64,000 nt of DNA, from the NCBI GenBank assembly GCA_036346255.1, contig CM070617.1, forward strand, positions 4,877,501 to 4,941,500. The letters are read 5' to 3'. The translations under genes and the position numbers were made by a program. Source of the DNA: Ampelocalamus luodianensis. Taxonomy: Eukaryota; Streptophyta; Magnoliopsida; Poales; Poaceae. Each line of letters opens with the position of its first letter. Within the stretch, counting starts at the first letter, position 1. Positions 10,390 through 21,884 of the stretch are shown one piece after another. The notes under the pieces are model-generated. The model made no database searches. It was not told the origin of the DNA and saw only the letters and a program-made list of their open reading frames with translations.

Positions 10390-12750
10390 CTGGCGGCCGC
10401 TGTGCTCCTGGCCGCCATCCTGGTGCTGTCCTCGCTCCCCTTGTCCCACTCCCATGGGGCTGGGGCTTCTTTCAGTGATACCGCCTCGGCGGCGGCGGAC
10501 CGCATCACCCGCCTGCCGGGCCAGCCGCCGGTCAACTTCTCCATGTACTCCGGCTACGTGTCCTCTTCTACTGGCTCATCGAGGCCGCCGCCGCCCCCCG
10601 AGTCCGCGCCGCTCGTGCTCTGGCTCAACGGCGGGCCCGGGTGCTCCTCCGTCGCCTACGGCGCTTCCGAGGAGCTGGGCTCCTTCCGAACCAACCCCGA
10701 CAGCAGGACTCTCTTCTTGAACCCGTACCCCTGGAACAAAGGTCAAATTTTGATTCTTTTGGTAGTTTAATCGAGAAATGTGTGGCTTCTTTGTCATGTG
10801 ATGGATTGGTTCGTTGGGTTGCAGTGGCGAACATGCTGTTCTTGGACTCGCCCGCCGGGGTCGGGTACTCCTACTCCAACACCAGCCCCGATCTGTTTAC
10901 GCCCGGCGACAACAAGAAATGTGAATAGGGACAAATTAATTTAGCTACTTGTCTAGTTCTACTACTACAATGTTTCTTGACCTGTTCTTTCTCTTATGGA
11001 TGTCTTCTGCTTATGTTGTTGTGTAGCTCATGATTTGTACACTTTCTTGGTGAATTGGTTGGAGAGGTTTCCTCAGTATAAGTACCGGGACTTCTACATT
11101 GCCGGAGAGAGCTATGGAGGTGAATTGACATCAGAAATTGTTAATTCTAGAATGGAGGCTGCGCATTTAGCAGTACCCAGCAATCACATGTATATGCTTT
11201 ATGTGTCAGCATATTTTACTCTTGCTGCAATGACTTCTTTTCAGGGCACTATGCCACTATGCCCCTCAGTTGTCTCAGATAGTGTACCGAAACAACAAAG
11301 GAATTCAGAAGCCTATCCTGAATTTCAAAGGCTTCATGGTCGGAACTTCTTGAGCTCTTCTTTTACTGCTCTCTTAGTTGGTCTGGTCGTTATCTTGTTA
11401 CAAATGATCAAATAATCATCCAACGCTCCAGGTTGAAAATGCGGTGATTGTTGATTACTATGATTTCATTGGAACGTTCGAGTACTGGTGGACGCACGGC
11501 TGATCTCAGATGAGACCTATCAGAAGCTACGTTTGGCCTGTGACTTGATTCATCCGAGCACGCTTCCAAGGCATGCAACCATATTTATGATGTAGCTGAG
11601 GCTGAGCAAGGGACGATTGATGCATATAGCATCTACACGCCTACCTGTAAGAAGACCATTTCTTAAGCGGAGACCAATAAAGGGCAATAGGGTGAGTTTG
11701 CTCACTATTAAATCATGAAACATGTTGATAGCTGGTACTAGAATGGTATATTGGCTCTTTGACCACTATGCAGCTATTTACCGTGTTATTCAGATACTTC
11801 TGAAATTCTTATGAAGCATAACAGTTCATGTGTTGCCTCCTAACAACAAATTTGTTCAAATATAGCCCTGGTTGCCGAGAGGATATGATCCCTGTACCAA
11901 AAGGTACTCCACAAAGTACTATAACCTTACCAGAGGTGCAGAAAGCTTTTCATGCCCATGTCACTGGAATACCGTATGCCTGGACCACCTGCAGGTCTGT
12001 TCAACTGGTTTCATCTTGTTCTAATCGTAACTAGTTCATCATAACTGTCAGTAAAGCCTGCTTTTTCATGATAATTTGTGCTAAAATTGTGCCAAAAAAT
12101 CACAGTGATGACTTGTTTGATCATCGGAAAGATTCACCAAGGTCCATGCTTCCTATTTACCGTGAACTTATTTCAGCTGGCCTAAGAATATGGGTCTTCA
12201 GGTACACCAAATTTCTGTTGAAAACATGATCTGCACTGGATCATAAATCTTTGACAGTGGTGTCAATGCTGATCTAGATTTATGAATCATGACCATTGTA
12301 CACTGTATGGATCTGTAATATGAAATAGCCCAGCTATGCTCCCAAGGATTTAATCATTTACATTGGACAATTTGACAGTGGCGATGCCGATTATGTAGTC
12401 CCCCTCACCGCAACAAGATACTCCATTGATGCACTCTATCTACCAACCCTCACTAACTGGTATCCTTGGTCCGATGATGAGGAGGTTAGTTAGCAACAGT
12501 ACTACAGCAACCCTGACAGTTTCATTCCCTTCTCTCTTAGCTACAGCTATACTTTTCATTCTTTGATGGTGTGAATCTTGCTTAGGTTGCTGGTTGGTGT
12601 CAAGTGTATAAAGGTTTGACATTGGTGACAATCCGAGGGGCGGGGCATGAGGTTCCCCTACATCGCCCACGGCAAGCCTTGAAGCTCTTTGGGCATTTCC
12701 TGCAAGATAAGCCCATGTCTCAGCCTGTACATAGCATTCAGTCGTTTTAG
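10390..12750 (+). pseudogene. serine carboxypeptidase (S10, SCP type II), multiply frameshifted
   Basis: S10 peptidases are secreted or vacuolar enzymes that remove C-terminal residues. Exons inferred: up to 10741, 10825-10920, 11027-11119, 11245-11338, 11432-11691, 11866-11994, 12106-12201, 12379-12484, 12586-12750. Signal-type hydrophobic stretch (AAAVLLAAILVLSSL), substrate-binding LWLNGGPGCSS, nucleophile Ser in IAGESYGG, Asp in SGDADYVVP and His in GAGHEVP are all present, so the catalytic triad survives. Lesions: no ATG before the signal peptide (CTG at 10390 where one is expected); the 8-bp tandem duplication ACTATGCC at 11248-11263; a 1-bp loss giving TGA at 11501; a 1-bp gain near 11928. 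The last three exons read openly to the TAG at 12748. An annotation could model a truncated protein from the ATG at 10264, but no single frame spans the family domain. Confidence 0.85.
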
Positions 12751-13387
12751 AATTTTCTTCCACTTAAAATGGAAATGAGGTCATAAGCCATCTTGTTGTA
12801 CAATTTCAAGTCCAGTTCACAGATTTTCAGATGAACAGATTTCATCTGTTCAATTGATGTTGGCCACTCATCTTTATTAACTATTTTATGTTCTACTGTG
12901 GTAACATCAGAAATCAGAACAGAATGCCCGTTAAAGTGAGCTGATTAGAGCTTTGCTTTTAGGTTTCATGTATACTGAAGGCACTGGGTTGGCAATGTCC
13001 ATATTATCTGTACACATAAAAAAAATCATTCTAGATTAAGTTGCAGGCTTGGAGCCACTCTGTCCTGCCCTCCCTGACCATCTTGCTGTCATAAACTCAT
13101 AATCAGCAAACATGCCAAGCAACATGTTAAGCTTGGCACAACCTGTATGTAGCAGGACACAACCTGAATAAGTGACAGATTGTAGTTAAACAGTAGTCAG
13201 AAGTTCAAAGTAACCAAGGGAAGTAATCTTTGAATTTTTTTTAGTGCAAACATTTTTGGAAGATCTAAAATTCATTCAGAACTCTGGAATTATGTAGCAG
13301 GACATACATTATTCCCATGCATCACGCTGATCTTAGCATTGTTGACAAACAAAAGCTAACGATCATTAACAATCAAACACAACCAAA
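12751..13387. other. intergenic, no gene seen
   Basis: This is shared 3' flank of the carboxypeptidase locus (+) and the first PP2 gene (-), which converge here. It is AT-rich with no clear repeat. Confidence 0.5.
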
Positions 13388-14340
13388 TCATTCTTTTGGG
13401 ATGATCTTGATGCCCTTGATGAGGAGCCCCCTCTTCCACTGCCCACAATCATACTCAAACATGGAGATTTCAACTTCTCCATTCTGTCCCTTCTGTGGTT
13501 TAACCTCCCCAACCTTGAGCTGCAGCCACTGCCCCCTGGGCTTCTCCTGCAGCATCTCCTTGTGCTGCTGAATTGTTCCGTCGGGGAACTTGAGCCGGAG
13601 ATTCAACGGCACAGACCATCCATAGGCCGGCTCGTTAAGCATCACTTCGAAGACAATCTCATAGGTGCCTCCTGGTGTAAGATGGGACAGTTCCAGCTTC
13701 CCGTGGATCTCCAACCAGCAGACGTTCTGCAGCGCCGCCACCTCGATTTCGGTATTAGCATCGCTGATGTTATCAGGTCAGGTTCAGAACAGCGAGGTAA
13801 GTATGTCTAATTCCTGAGACAAGATCTGTGCGACTGTGCTAAACTGAAAAAAGCTTATGTATAAACATGGACATGTTATGGTTCTTAAATACCTTCCTTC
13901 TTTCAGGGGGTGCCAAGTCCAGAATCTGGGGTCTTCACTCCAAGTGATGGACAAGCCTCTAGGAAACAGCATGAAGCAGTTATGCCTATCTCTCTCATCC
14001 ACCCAGTACTTCTGCATTATTGCAAGTTTGCAACATGAATTATGTTCAGAAGCAAAGCTTACGAGATTCCAGATCAGTTCATGTTCATGAGCAAGTTTGC
14101 AACCTTTGTTTTCCCAGCCAAGAAGATCCCTCTGCAAACCTGATCTTCCAGTGCAGCTGCGGTAGTAGTCTTCTTCTCCTCGGCAACGATCTCTTGGAAC
14201 ATGTGAGGAGCCGGTGCTCTCTTTGACTGGGCCTGGTTGCTATCAGAAGTAGCAGTAATGCGTGACACCGGCACGGCATGGTCATCCCCGGCGTACAATG
14301 AGCTGGAAGACACCTCTTGTTGCGACGGCGCTGCCCCCAT
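13388..14340 (-). CDS. phloem protein 2 (PP2-A)-like lectin, copy 1
   Basis: PP2-type proteins are carbohydrate-binding lectins of sieve elements and companion cells. Three exons: 14104-14340, 13893-14011 and 13388-13763, total 732 nt, 243 aa, with GT/AG borders. Residues 1-79 form a variable N-region ending in PHMFQEIVAEEK and the basic GKTK. The PP2 domain starts at exon 2 with KYWVDERDRHNCFMLFPRGL and TWSEDPRFWTW. It continues in exon 3 with VCWLEIHGKLELSHLTPGGT, a YGWSVPLNLRLKFPDG strand, and ends GLLIKGIKIIPKE. No signal peptide is evident, as usual for the family. The start was chosen to match the MGS start of copy 2; an in-frame ATG 33 nt further upstream (14373) is possible. Exon phases equal those of copy 2 at 23144-24555, so the two arose by duplication. 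Confidence 0.9.
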
Positions 14341-14394
14341 TGTCAGTTTCTCTGAACTTCTCCTGTAGTGCAATGGCAGTTCAGATGATTGTGA

Positions 14395-14403
14395 TATTTA
14401 TAG
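14395..14403 (-). promoter_or_regulatory. TATA box of PP2 copy 1
   Basis: Read on the minus strand, GCAGCTATAAATATCAC lies about 55 nt before the ATG. PP2 copy 2 has the same context (CAGCTATAAAA near 24628-24636), which supports both. Confidence 0.6.
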
Positions 14404-15610
14404 CTGCGGAAGGGCTAGAAGCGTAGAACAACTGAAATGGCTATTTTGAGCTAAAGCATTACTATTCATGATAAAGAAATGAAGAGGAATTTAACCTTTT
14501 CTCGCCTTTCGGCGTCTACCATGTGCCGTGGATGGCATGCAACTTGTCCAGAAGATAATGTCAGCAAACAAGATGGACATTAGCGGTGGAGAAAGGCGGG
14601 GAAAATAAATAAATTTTGCCTTTCCTCCAGCTTTGAGTATGGAATCTGATTCCAGACAATGAATTTTGTGTACGCCCGGAAGAATCCGCTTCAAGAGAAT
14701 CTACTTTTTTTGGATAAAGGACAGCATGCTTCTGCTGCATTGATGCTTCATGCCATTGTGGAGAGGGAGACATGAATTAGGAGTTCACAATATCTCCTGC
14801 AAGTTTCAGGGTAACAAAAAAGTGTACGAAACCTGGTGCGCCATCAAACTGAATTTCAGGTTGTTACAGAACTGAGAAGTATAGTGGTTCCATTTTGAAC
14901 ACTAGCAAGCAAACATGAGACAATTTAAATCATTAGTGAGCAAAACTTGATAACTTGTTGAAGTACAAGTGCAAAGTGGGAACTGACAATTTTTCATGCA
15001 AAAATACAGACTTGGCGATAAAGAAAGGTAGGAACTGACAATTTGCTGGGAGCTGACTTCGTCGACCTAGCTCAATTTGGAAGTACAGGTATCTTCCAAA
15101 ACGTCTTAGAATTTTATCTCATGTACACTGCAAGCAACGAGATGGTAATCAAGCATTGTGCCACTTTTATGTTACAGAAGGAGCAGCGCTGCATAAATGA
15201 CGGGCTGCAGTAATAGTCAGAGCAGCAAAAGGAAGCAAGCCCATCTCATATATGTTTCAGGACTTCAGGTTGCATCGATGCTAAATGCAACAGCACATCG
15301 ATATCAAATGGTGTTTTCAGATATATATCAGGAGCATGCTGCGGGAAATTCCACAGTGGAATAGTCCATGTTCAGATTGCACGAGATTAGCAGTGAGATT
15401 AGCTAGGGGGCAGGCAGAACTGAAAACATGCGCTTACTCTGACGAACATGAGCAGGTAAACATGGGACGATCTAAATCAGACCGTGAATGAACTTGTGGT
15501 CTATTACAGTAAGTACAAACTAAAGTGGGCACAACTACATAAACTTTGCAGAAAAGAAAAATTAATCTGCACGTACGCATTTGTCTTCACAAAAAAAACT
15601 CGTTATGGTC
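14404..15610. other. PP2 copy 1 upstream region, partly shared with copy 2
   Basis: No gene was seen. Two patches match the DNA upstream of PP2 copy 2. One contains ATTCATGATAAAGAA (14465 and 25376). The other runs from GCACATCGAT through GCATGCTGCGG to GGAATAGTCC (15295-15365 and 25575-25645). They mark the limits of the duplicated segment. Confidence 0.6.
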
Positions 15611-16536
15611 TTATGGAACAACCGGCACCATCCAAAACGGGTCGCGTGAGAGCATCGGAACGTCTTCGGGCGTCCCGGCAAGTTCACGCGTGCCTTCCTG
15701 GAGATCGAAACCGCGTAAATGGTCGCTGCTCACGAGGTGACCGTCCTCAATGTACACGTCCTCCAAGTAGACGCAGTTCCGCTTCAGGCCATTCTTGTAG
15801 ACCCTGAGCTCCTCGACCTGTCGGAAGCTGCAGCGGAGGAAGAAGATGCGAGCGAGGAACAGCTCCTCGCAGGGTTCCAGCAGGTAAGACAAGGAGACAA
15901 CGGGCCTGTGAGCCTGCCCTCACTGTGGAAACTGACCATGCCAACGACATCAATGGCGACAAGCTCCATATGTGGCTCCGGATCACGCGCAAACTAGAGA
16001 ACTCCGAGCTCGTGTGCCGGCTTGTCGAAGTAAAACTTGCCTTTCACGGCAGCCATGCTGGCGATCGGCTTCTTCATGGGGGCATAGTCCTCCGCCCTCC
16101 GCGACATGGAGGTGACCTAGGTCACAAGTTTGGCTGACCCATCTGCTAGTGCTTCCTCCTCTGGCGTGACAAAACAGCAGCTCTGGCTCCCGCGTGTCGT
16201 AGACGAGGACGATGCAATCCGGAGAAGAGACATTGTCGGAGAGCAGGCACCGGCAGCGCTCAGGTAGCGCCTTCTCCATGTCCGGCAGCGCGATCTTCTC
16301 CTTGTCCCTGGTCATTGGATTCCACAAGGAACTCTGCAAAGAATCCTCATCTACTATGAACATCAAGCCGTGTGGAATCTCCAGGCAGACGCAGGTTCTC
16401 ATCTCGGGGATCCGGTGCGTGCGCAAGGATTTGTCTTCGAATTCTCCAGCTGCTCGCCGTGATCGTACACGAGCAGCGGGAAAGAAGATGCGGCCGGAAG
16501 CGACCCAGCAGCATCGTGAGTGGATTCCGACTCCAT
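15611..16536 (-). pseudogene. DUF295 (KIB-type beta-propeller) family protein, broken
   Basis: DUF295 proteins are abundant in grasses, often linked to F-box domains, and have no settled function. The minus strand opens with MESESTHDAAGSLP and LLVYDHGEQLE, then changes frame near 16430 to HRIPEMRTCVCLEIPHGLMF and SSPDCIVLVYDTREPELLFC. It changes frame again near 16130 to YAPMKKPIASMAAVKGKFYF, meets an in-frame TAG after HELGVL, continues MELVAIDVVGMVSF, and shifts once more near 15895 to YLLEPCEELFLARIFFLRCS and VEELRVYKNGL. The order of motifs is that of a DUF295 domain, but three frameshifts and a stop rule out a normal product. A hAT element lies about 140 bp upstream of the presumed start. 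Confidence 0.8.
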
Positions 16537-16679
16537 CTCACAGGACACCGATGGATCTCTAATTCTAATTGCCTTTTCCGTTTCTTGGTTTGCTCAGCTC
16601 GTCCCTTTAAATCGAGGAGCTAGCTCGCTGCTTCCATCCGAAGTTGGATCGGAGACGTAGTTCGAATAGCATTGATGCG

Positions 16680-19394
16680 CACTGGTGGAGCTAGAAATTA
16701 GGCGATAGGGATGCACACTTCACACTTACAATTCTATAGTTTGTACAATGATTTTATAATATCATAAATCCAACACATAGACTAAATTTATCAAAAACAC
16801 AATACAAATAGTTCAAATAAGGTTTTACATAATAAAAAATTACAAGATATGCGACAATGAAAAGAAAAAATTTTAAACTAGGTATACCAAAAAAAAGTGC
16901 AATTTTTTTAAACTAGGTATACAAAAAAAAGTGCAATTTTTTAATTTTTTTTTAAACTAGGTATACGTATGAGCAATTGGCACTTGGATTGAAATATCAG
17001 GTAAAAGACGTCACTTCAATGTTAATTGGTTTGATAAGTACAATTGGATTGAATATAGTGTCGAGAAGGATGCTGCATTTTGCTTTGTCTGTTATTTGTT
17101 CAATGATAAAATTGTGGGAGGCGATAATTTTGTTAAAGGAATATTTAGAAATTGGAATAGGTATGACTCAGTTGACAAGCATATGGGTAGTATAAGAAGT
17201 GTCCATAATCGAGCTCAAGAGAAATACAACTTCTTTGTTAAACCTACAACATCGATTGCTCAAGCTCTTAGAAAACAAACTGAAGAGGACAAACAACTTT
17301 ACATTTCTAGGTTGACTTATTCAATTAGATACTTGAGGTTTATTTTACGTCTAGGACTAGCATGTTGTGGATATGATGAAAGTGCAAATTCTAACGATAA
17401 GGAGAATTTTCTTGTGAGATACAAATGAACATAATTAATTGTTGTGCCTTCCAAACTACCAAGCACATTATTGAAGAAATTGGTGATGATCATTATTTAA
17501 TTCTAACTAATGAGTCCAGTGATGTATTCCACAAAGAACAACTTGCTCTTTGTTTGTGTTATGTTGATAAAGAAGAATGGGTATGTGAGCGGTTCTTTGG
17601 AGTAATTCATGTAGCTGATACTACTTCCTTGTCACTTAAGAATGCAATTGTGTCCTTACTTGTTGATCACAAGTTGTCTCTTGCTCAAATCCGTGGACAA
17701 GGAAATGATGGGGCTAGCAACATGAAATGCGAGATTAAAGGGCTGAAAACATTAGTTATGAAAGAGTCTCCTTCTGCTTATTACATCCATTGTTTTGCAT
17801 ATCAACTACAGTTTGTTCTCATAGCTGTTGCCAAGGGTAATTATGATTGTGTGTGATTTTTTGAACAAGTTTTTAACTTGCTGAATATTATTGGAGTTTT
17901 TTATAAGCGTCATGACATGTTTCGAGATATTAGAGCTCAAGAAATTTTGAAAGCACTAGAATTGGGTGAGATAGAAAGTGGACGTGGATTAAATCAAGAG
18001 ATGGGGTTAGCTAGGCCCGGTGACACTTGTTGGGGTTCTCATTATAGAAACAAGAATCTCAGTGAGCTTTCGCTTGTTGAAATAAGAAAGCATGACATTT
18101 ACAAGTTGATGTGCTTGTTTCTCAAATTGGTATTGCTTCTACCGGTGGCAACGGTGAGCGCTGAAAGAGTATTTTCAACGATGAATCTTGTGAAGAACAA
18201 GTTGAGAAATAGTATGGACGATTAAGTATTTAATGATTGTTTAGTCACCTTTATAGAGCGAGATATCTTCTCGAAGGTTAGTGATGATGATATAATCAAG
18301 TGTTTTCAAGGAATGAGATTGTGTCGTGTGGTATTATGATTTCTATTAGCTATTTAGGACTCTTTTATTCATGTAAGATTTTATTTGAACTATTTGTATT
18401 GCATTATTAACTAATCTCGAACTCTTTTGTGTAATTGTATTGGACTTGTGAAATTACATATGTATCGTACAAGTTTTTTTTTTCATTCTTGAAGTGTGCA
18501 CTCCCATTGTTAAATTTCTGGCTCCGCCACTGCTCCAACCAACATACAATCATACAAAATAACAGAAAGTTACTTCTAATTCTAGATACGAGTCAAATTA
18601 GAATAATGATTGTTCCTACTTCGGTGCTTCTTACTCCTACATGAGTACATGAACAACAGAATAAGCATCAAGCAACCCAAGCAAAACTGCAAAACTGCTA
18701 AGAAAAGAAGAGAAGGACCTATCGATTACTAATTCTTTGACCTTCTTGCTATTTTGCACTTCTACTTCTGACTTGTCCTCTGCGAGGTCCTGCTTCTGTG
18801 CTTCACGCCTTCACCAGGCACCAGCCACCAATCCCGTCGGCCCATCCCTGGCGGCGTCCGTGCTCTCGAGTCCCACGCCGTGCAGGCATAATGCCCTCCC
18901 GCCGTCCCGCGTCGCGCCCTCCCATCTCTTGTTCGAGCGTCGCGCTGCCGCCCCCCGATCCCGGCTCCCGCAGACCCACGTCGCACCACCGACCGCAGGC
19001 CGCCTGCTTCCCTGCCCTGGTCCTCGTGTTGCGGCGTTGGAGAATTGGAGAGGACTGAGGAAGTGAGGAGAGATTAGGGTTTGGGGAATGGGGAGGTCGG
19101 GAGGAGATGATTGGAGATTTGGAGTGGCAGTGGTGTATTCGGCCGTGGGCAGGGTTGGAGTGTTGGACTGTTGGAGTCTTGGACCAACGGGGGCGGGCGG
19201 CGATAGCTTCCTCACGGCGCTCATGGGCTAGTGGGCTGTCAGGTTGGGCTTCCATGAGAAGAGAAAGTATTAGAAACAATAAAACATAGCTCACTGAACT
19301 GACTGAAATATAAACTCTGAAGAACTGATCCAGTGTGTTTTTCCGATTTTTGGGTACCGGTGTATACCTGGCACCCCGGGTAGTTCCGCCCCTG
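16680..19394 (+). mobile_element. decayed hAT transposon with a composite right end
   Basis: The left end is CACTGGTGGAGCTAGAAATT at 16680. A right end (reverse complement CAGTGGCGGAGCCAGAAATT) lies at 18532 and shares a further internal block (GCACACTTCA) with the left end. A second hAT-like right end (reverse complement CAGGGGCGGAACTACC) lies at 19394. The 8-bp flanks TTGATGCG (16672-16679) and TTGACGCG (19395-19402) match 7/8, so the outer pair looks like the unit that inserted. The transposase relic occupies 16977-18350. The segment 18540-19340 is GC-rich and carries no recognised gene. Confidence 0.7.
16977..18350 (+). pseudogene. hAT-family transposase (TTF zinc-finger / C-terminal dimerisation type), broken
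   Basis: Transposase of the zinc-finger hAT subgroup. Visible pieces are EKDAAFCFVCYLFNDK-like zinc-finger sequence (after a frame change near 17060), FRNWNRYDSVDKHMGS, an RNase-H-like core with HIADTTSL-type text and QIRGQGNDGASNM at 17425-17847, GDTCWGSHYRNK, and the dimerisation motif LPVATVSAERVFSTMNLVK near 18135-18200. A TGA interrupts after NYDCV at 17854, a TAA follows SMDD at 18223, and the central part between GSHYRNK and the dimerisation motif is missing. It cannot encode an active enzyme as it stands. Confidence 0.8.
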
Positions 19395-19402
19395 TTGACG
19401 CG

Positions 19403-20346
19403 GGCAGTTTAGAGGTGTCGTGCTGCTAGCGAAAGATAGCGAGCGCTTCCGAATTCAGTTGCTCTCGGATTATGTGTCAGTCGCTAAGATCGTAATGGAA
19501 TTTTACATTGCATACCAAGTCGTAAACGATTATTTTACTCCACAACTCTTTAACTCTTTAATGTTTTGACTTTGAGAAAACATCAAATAACATATATTGG
19601 TATGTAGGAGTAAAATGTATACTAGTAGTAATGCACACGTACGGGTGAACTAATTAAGAAGCATGTGTATGGATGGATCGATGATTTTTGAGCAACATCA
19701 TTACAGCTATTTAAGATGTTCCTTACTCGTTCTTTCAAGACTATACGACGTTTTAGGCATCGATATGGTTTCTAACATGCAACTTTGGCCATTACATTCA
19801 TAAAATAATATAAAATTATTATATTATGATAATATTTCTCATGAGTAATCTAGTGATACCATTTTCACATTACCAATATATATATATATATATATATTCA
19901 AAGTTAAGAAAATTTGACCGTATACTTTCTAAAATATCATATATTTCTGAACGAGGAGAGCATTAGCTATTACCGAGAAGAAAATTGCCAATTGGTTGGT
20001 ACTCTAGTGTTTTGTTTTTTGTGGGCCATCAATTTTTGTGGTCACCGGATGTTGCTACACCATTTGTGTTTGGTGGGCAGGCACTTAACCGGGTGTGCAA
20101 ACGCGTTTTGTTCGACAGGAGTTTCGACCCGTTTTGGTACTGCAAAACCGATTGCTTTGGATACTGTAATGCCTCGGATGCCGCATCTTTTTCCCTCTCT
20201 TTTTTTATCATACTATATTCATATTTGTATTAACTAAAATTATATATATATTTTAAAACAAGTGTAATTTTAATTTATAAAGCATTTATTTGTTTTACCA
20301 GTAAGCCAGAAAAAAGTGCTTTGGTTGTAATCCCCTAACTTGATGT
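19403..20346. other. intergenic, AT-rich, no gene recognised
   Basis: Contains a (TA)n run near 19877-19900. An open frame at 19914-20237 has no recognisable motif and is not called. Confidence 0.5.
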
Positions 20347-21884
20347 TGTTAGAGTGTATTGGGATATCTCCAGATATGATAGTTTAGGATTGATTGCAAT
20401 CCCAGATATCTGTCTTATCTCTAAGAGAGGCTTCTTGCCCTCCAAACATTTTACTCTATATAATTAGCCCTCAGGCTCAGTAATACAATAATCCATATTA
20501 AACCAATTCTATTCTTCCACCTGGTATCAGAGCGGCGTCGTTCCTGAGCCGCCGCCTTCACAGCTTCCGCCGCGCCGCCCCTGGGAGATGCTTCGATCTC
20601 TATGATCTCTCTCGGGGGTTGCGCAACCCGTAGTTTAGAGTTTGTGTCGCCGATCATCTGATCGGTTTTCAATTAGATTTTTTTCTCTGGTCATTTTTAT
20701 ATCGGTATTTTTTCTTTGGTTTTCCGATCAAAGATCGGTTTGTGTCGCCCACCGTCCGTCGATCTCACGCGCCTCTACTCCAACATCGGCGTCGACTCCA
20801 CCGGCCATCTCCGACCGTGCGGCATAGTCGGGCTTGCGGCGCTCCAGGGGACGCCCCCATGCGTCGTTGCCCCGCCACTTCGTTCACGACGCTCCACGCC
20901 TGTTCGTCGTCGCCTCTCGCCGTCACTCTACATCGCCGTTCCCGTGCATCAATGACCCTCCGGCCGATCGACGCCACCTTTCTTCGACGCGTCATCGCCT
21001 CAGTCGTCGGCGCACATGGTCTTCGTCACGCTGATTGGGTTCTTCGCCGGCTTCTTCGAGCACCGCCGCCGCATCACCTCCGGATCGTCCGGCCCCTGCA
21101 CCCTTCCGCCTTCGTCCAGCACAACCTCATCGCCAGCGTCGTCGTCTCTTCCCCGACTACGTTCATCTACTCCGGCAACCGTAAGCTACATCGGCATCTT
21201 CTACCCCACGCCGCACTGCGTGCCGCAACCGTCTCGGAGGCTTTCTCTGCTGGTCCCTCAGACACTAGCGCATGGTTGGGCCCTCTCTCTAGCATGTCCG
21301 GTATTGACAACACCGGTGCGTGCCTTCATCCCCGACGCGTTCCCGGGCCTGGCAAACCCGGTGCACGCCTCGTCAGTGGCGCGGCCTCGATAGCGTCTTC
21401 GGCATCAACCTTCTATCTCAACGATTGCCTCGACTGCATCACCGTCTTCTTCCCTGGGGCCTCCTTGCGCCCCGTCACCATGGCGCCTCCTTACGCCCGC
21501 GGCTTCATGTGCGACTACTTCATCACCGGTAACCCCGACTACGGCTACGTCGACCACGGCTATCTCACGCATGGCATGTTTGACCACGACTACTCGCCTC
21601 GCTCTCGGCTACCTCGATATTGGCACAAAGGGCTACCATCTGCATGAGCAACTCGTCGGTTTCTCTAGTCATAGTGTTCGCGACGCTACCGCTACGACTG
21701 CTGGGGGATGTTAGAGTGTATTGGGATATCTCCAGATATGGTAGTTTATGATTGATTGTAATCCCAGATACATATCTTATCTCTAGGAGATGCTTCTTGC
21801 CCTCTAAGCATTGTACTCTATATAATCCGCCCTTGAGACTCAGTAATACAATAATCCACATTAAACCAATTATATTCTTCTACA
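20347..21884 (+). mobile_element. complete small non-autonomous LTR retrotransposon (TRIM/SMART-like)
   Basis: The two LTRs, 20347-20520 and 21709-21884, are both about 175 bp. They begin TGTTAGAGTGTATTGGGATA and end ATTCTTCYAC. The primer binding site TGGTATCAGAGCGG follows LTR1 at 20522. A polypurine tract GCTGGGGGA precedes LTR2. The flanks GATGT (20342-20346) and GATGC (21885-21889) agree at 4 of 5 positions. Only about 1.2 kb lies between the LTRs and no reverse transcriptase, integrase or recognisable gag is present, so it depends on enzymes made elsewhere. A 301-codon open frame (20742-21647) is rich in Arg, Pro and Ala at its start and turns Tyr/Gly/Asp-rich at its end; it may be composition-driven. 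Confidence 0.85.

Noticed and set aside
19877..19900. (TA)n run as a promoter
   Set aside because: Simple repeat with no gene downstream.
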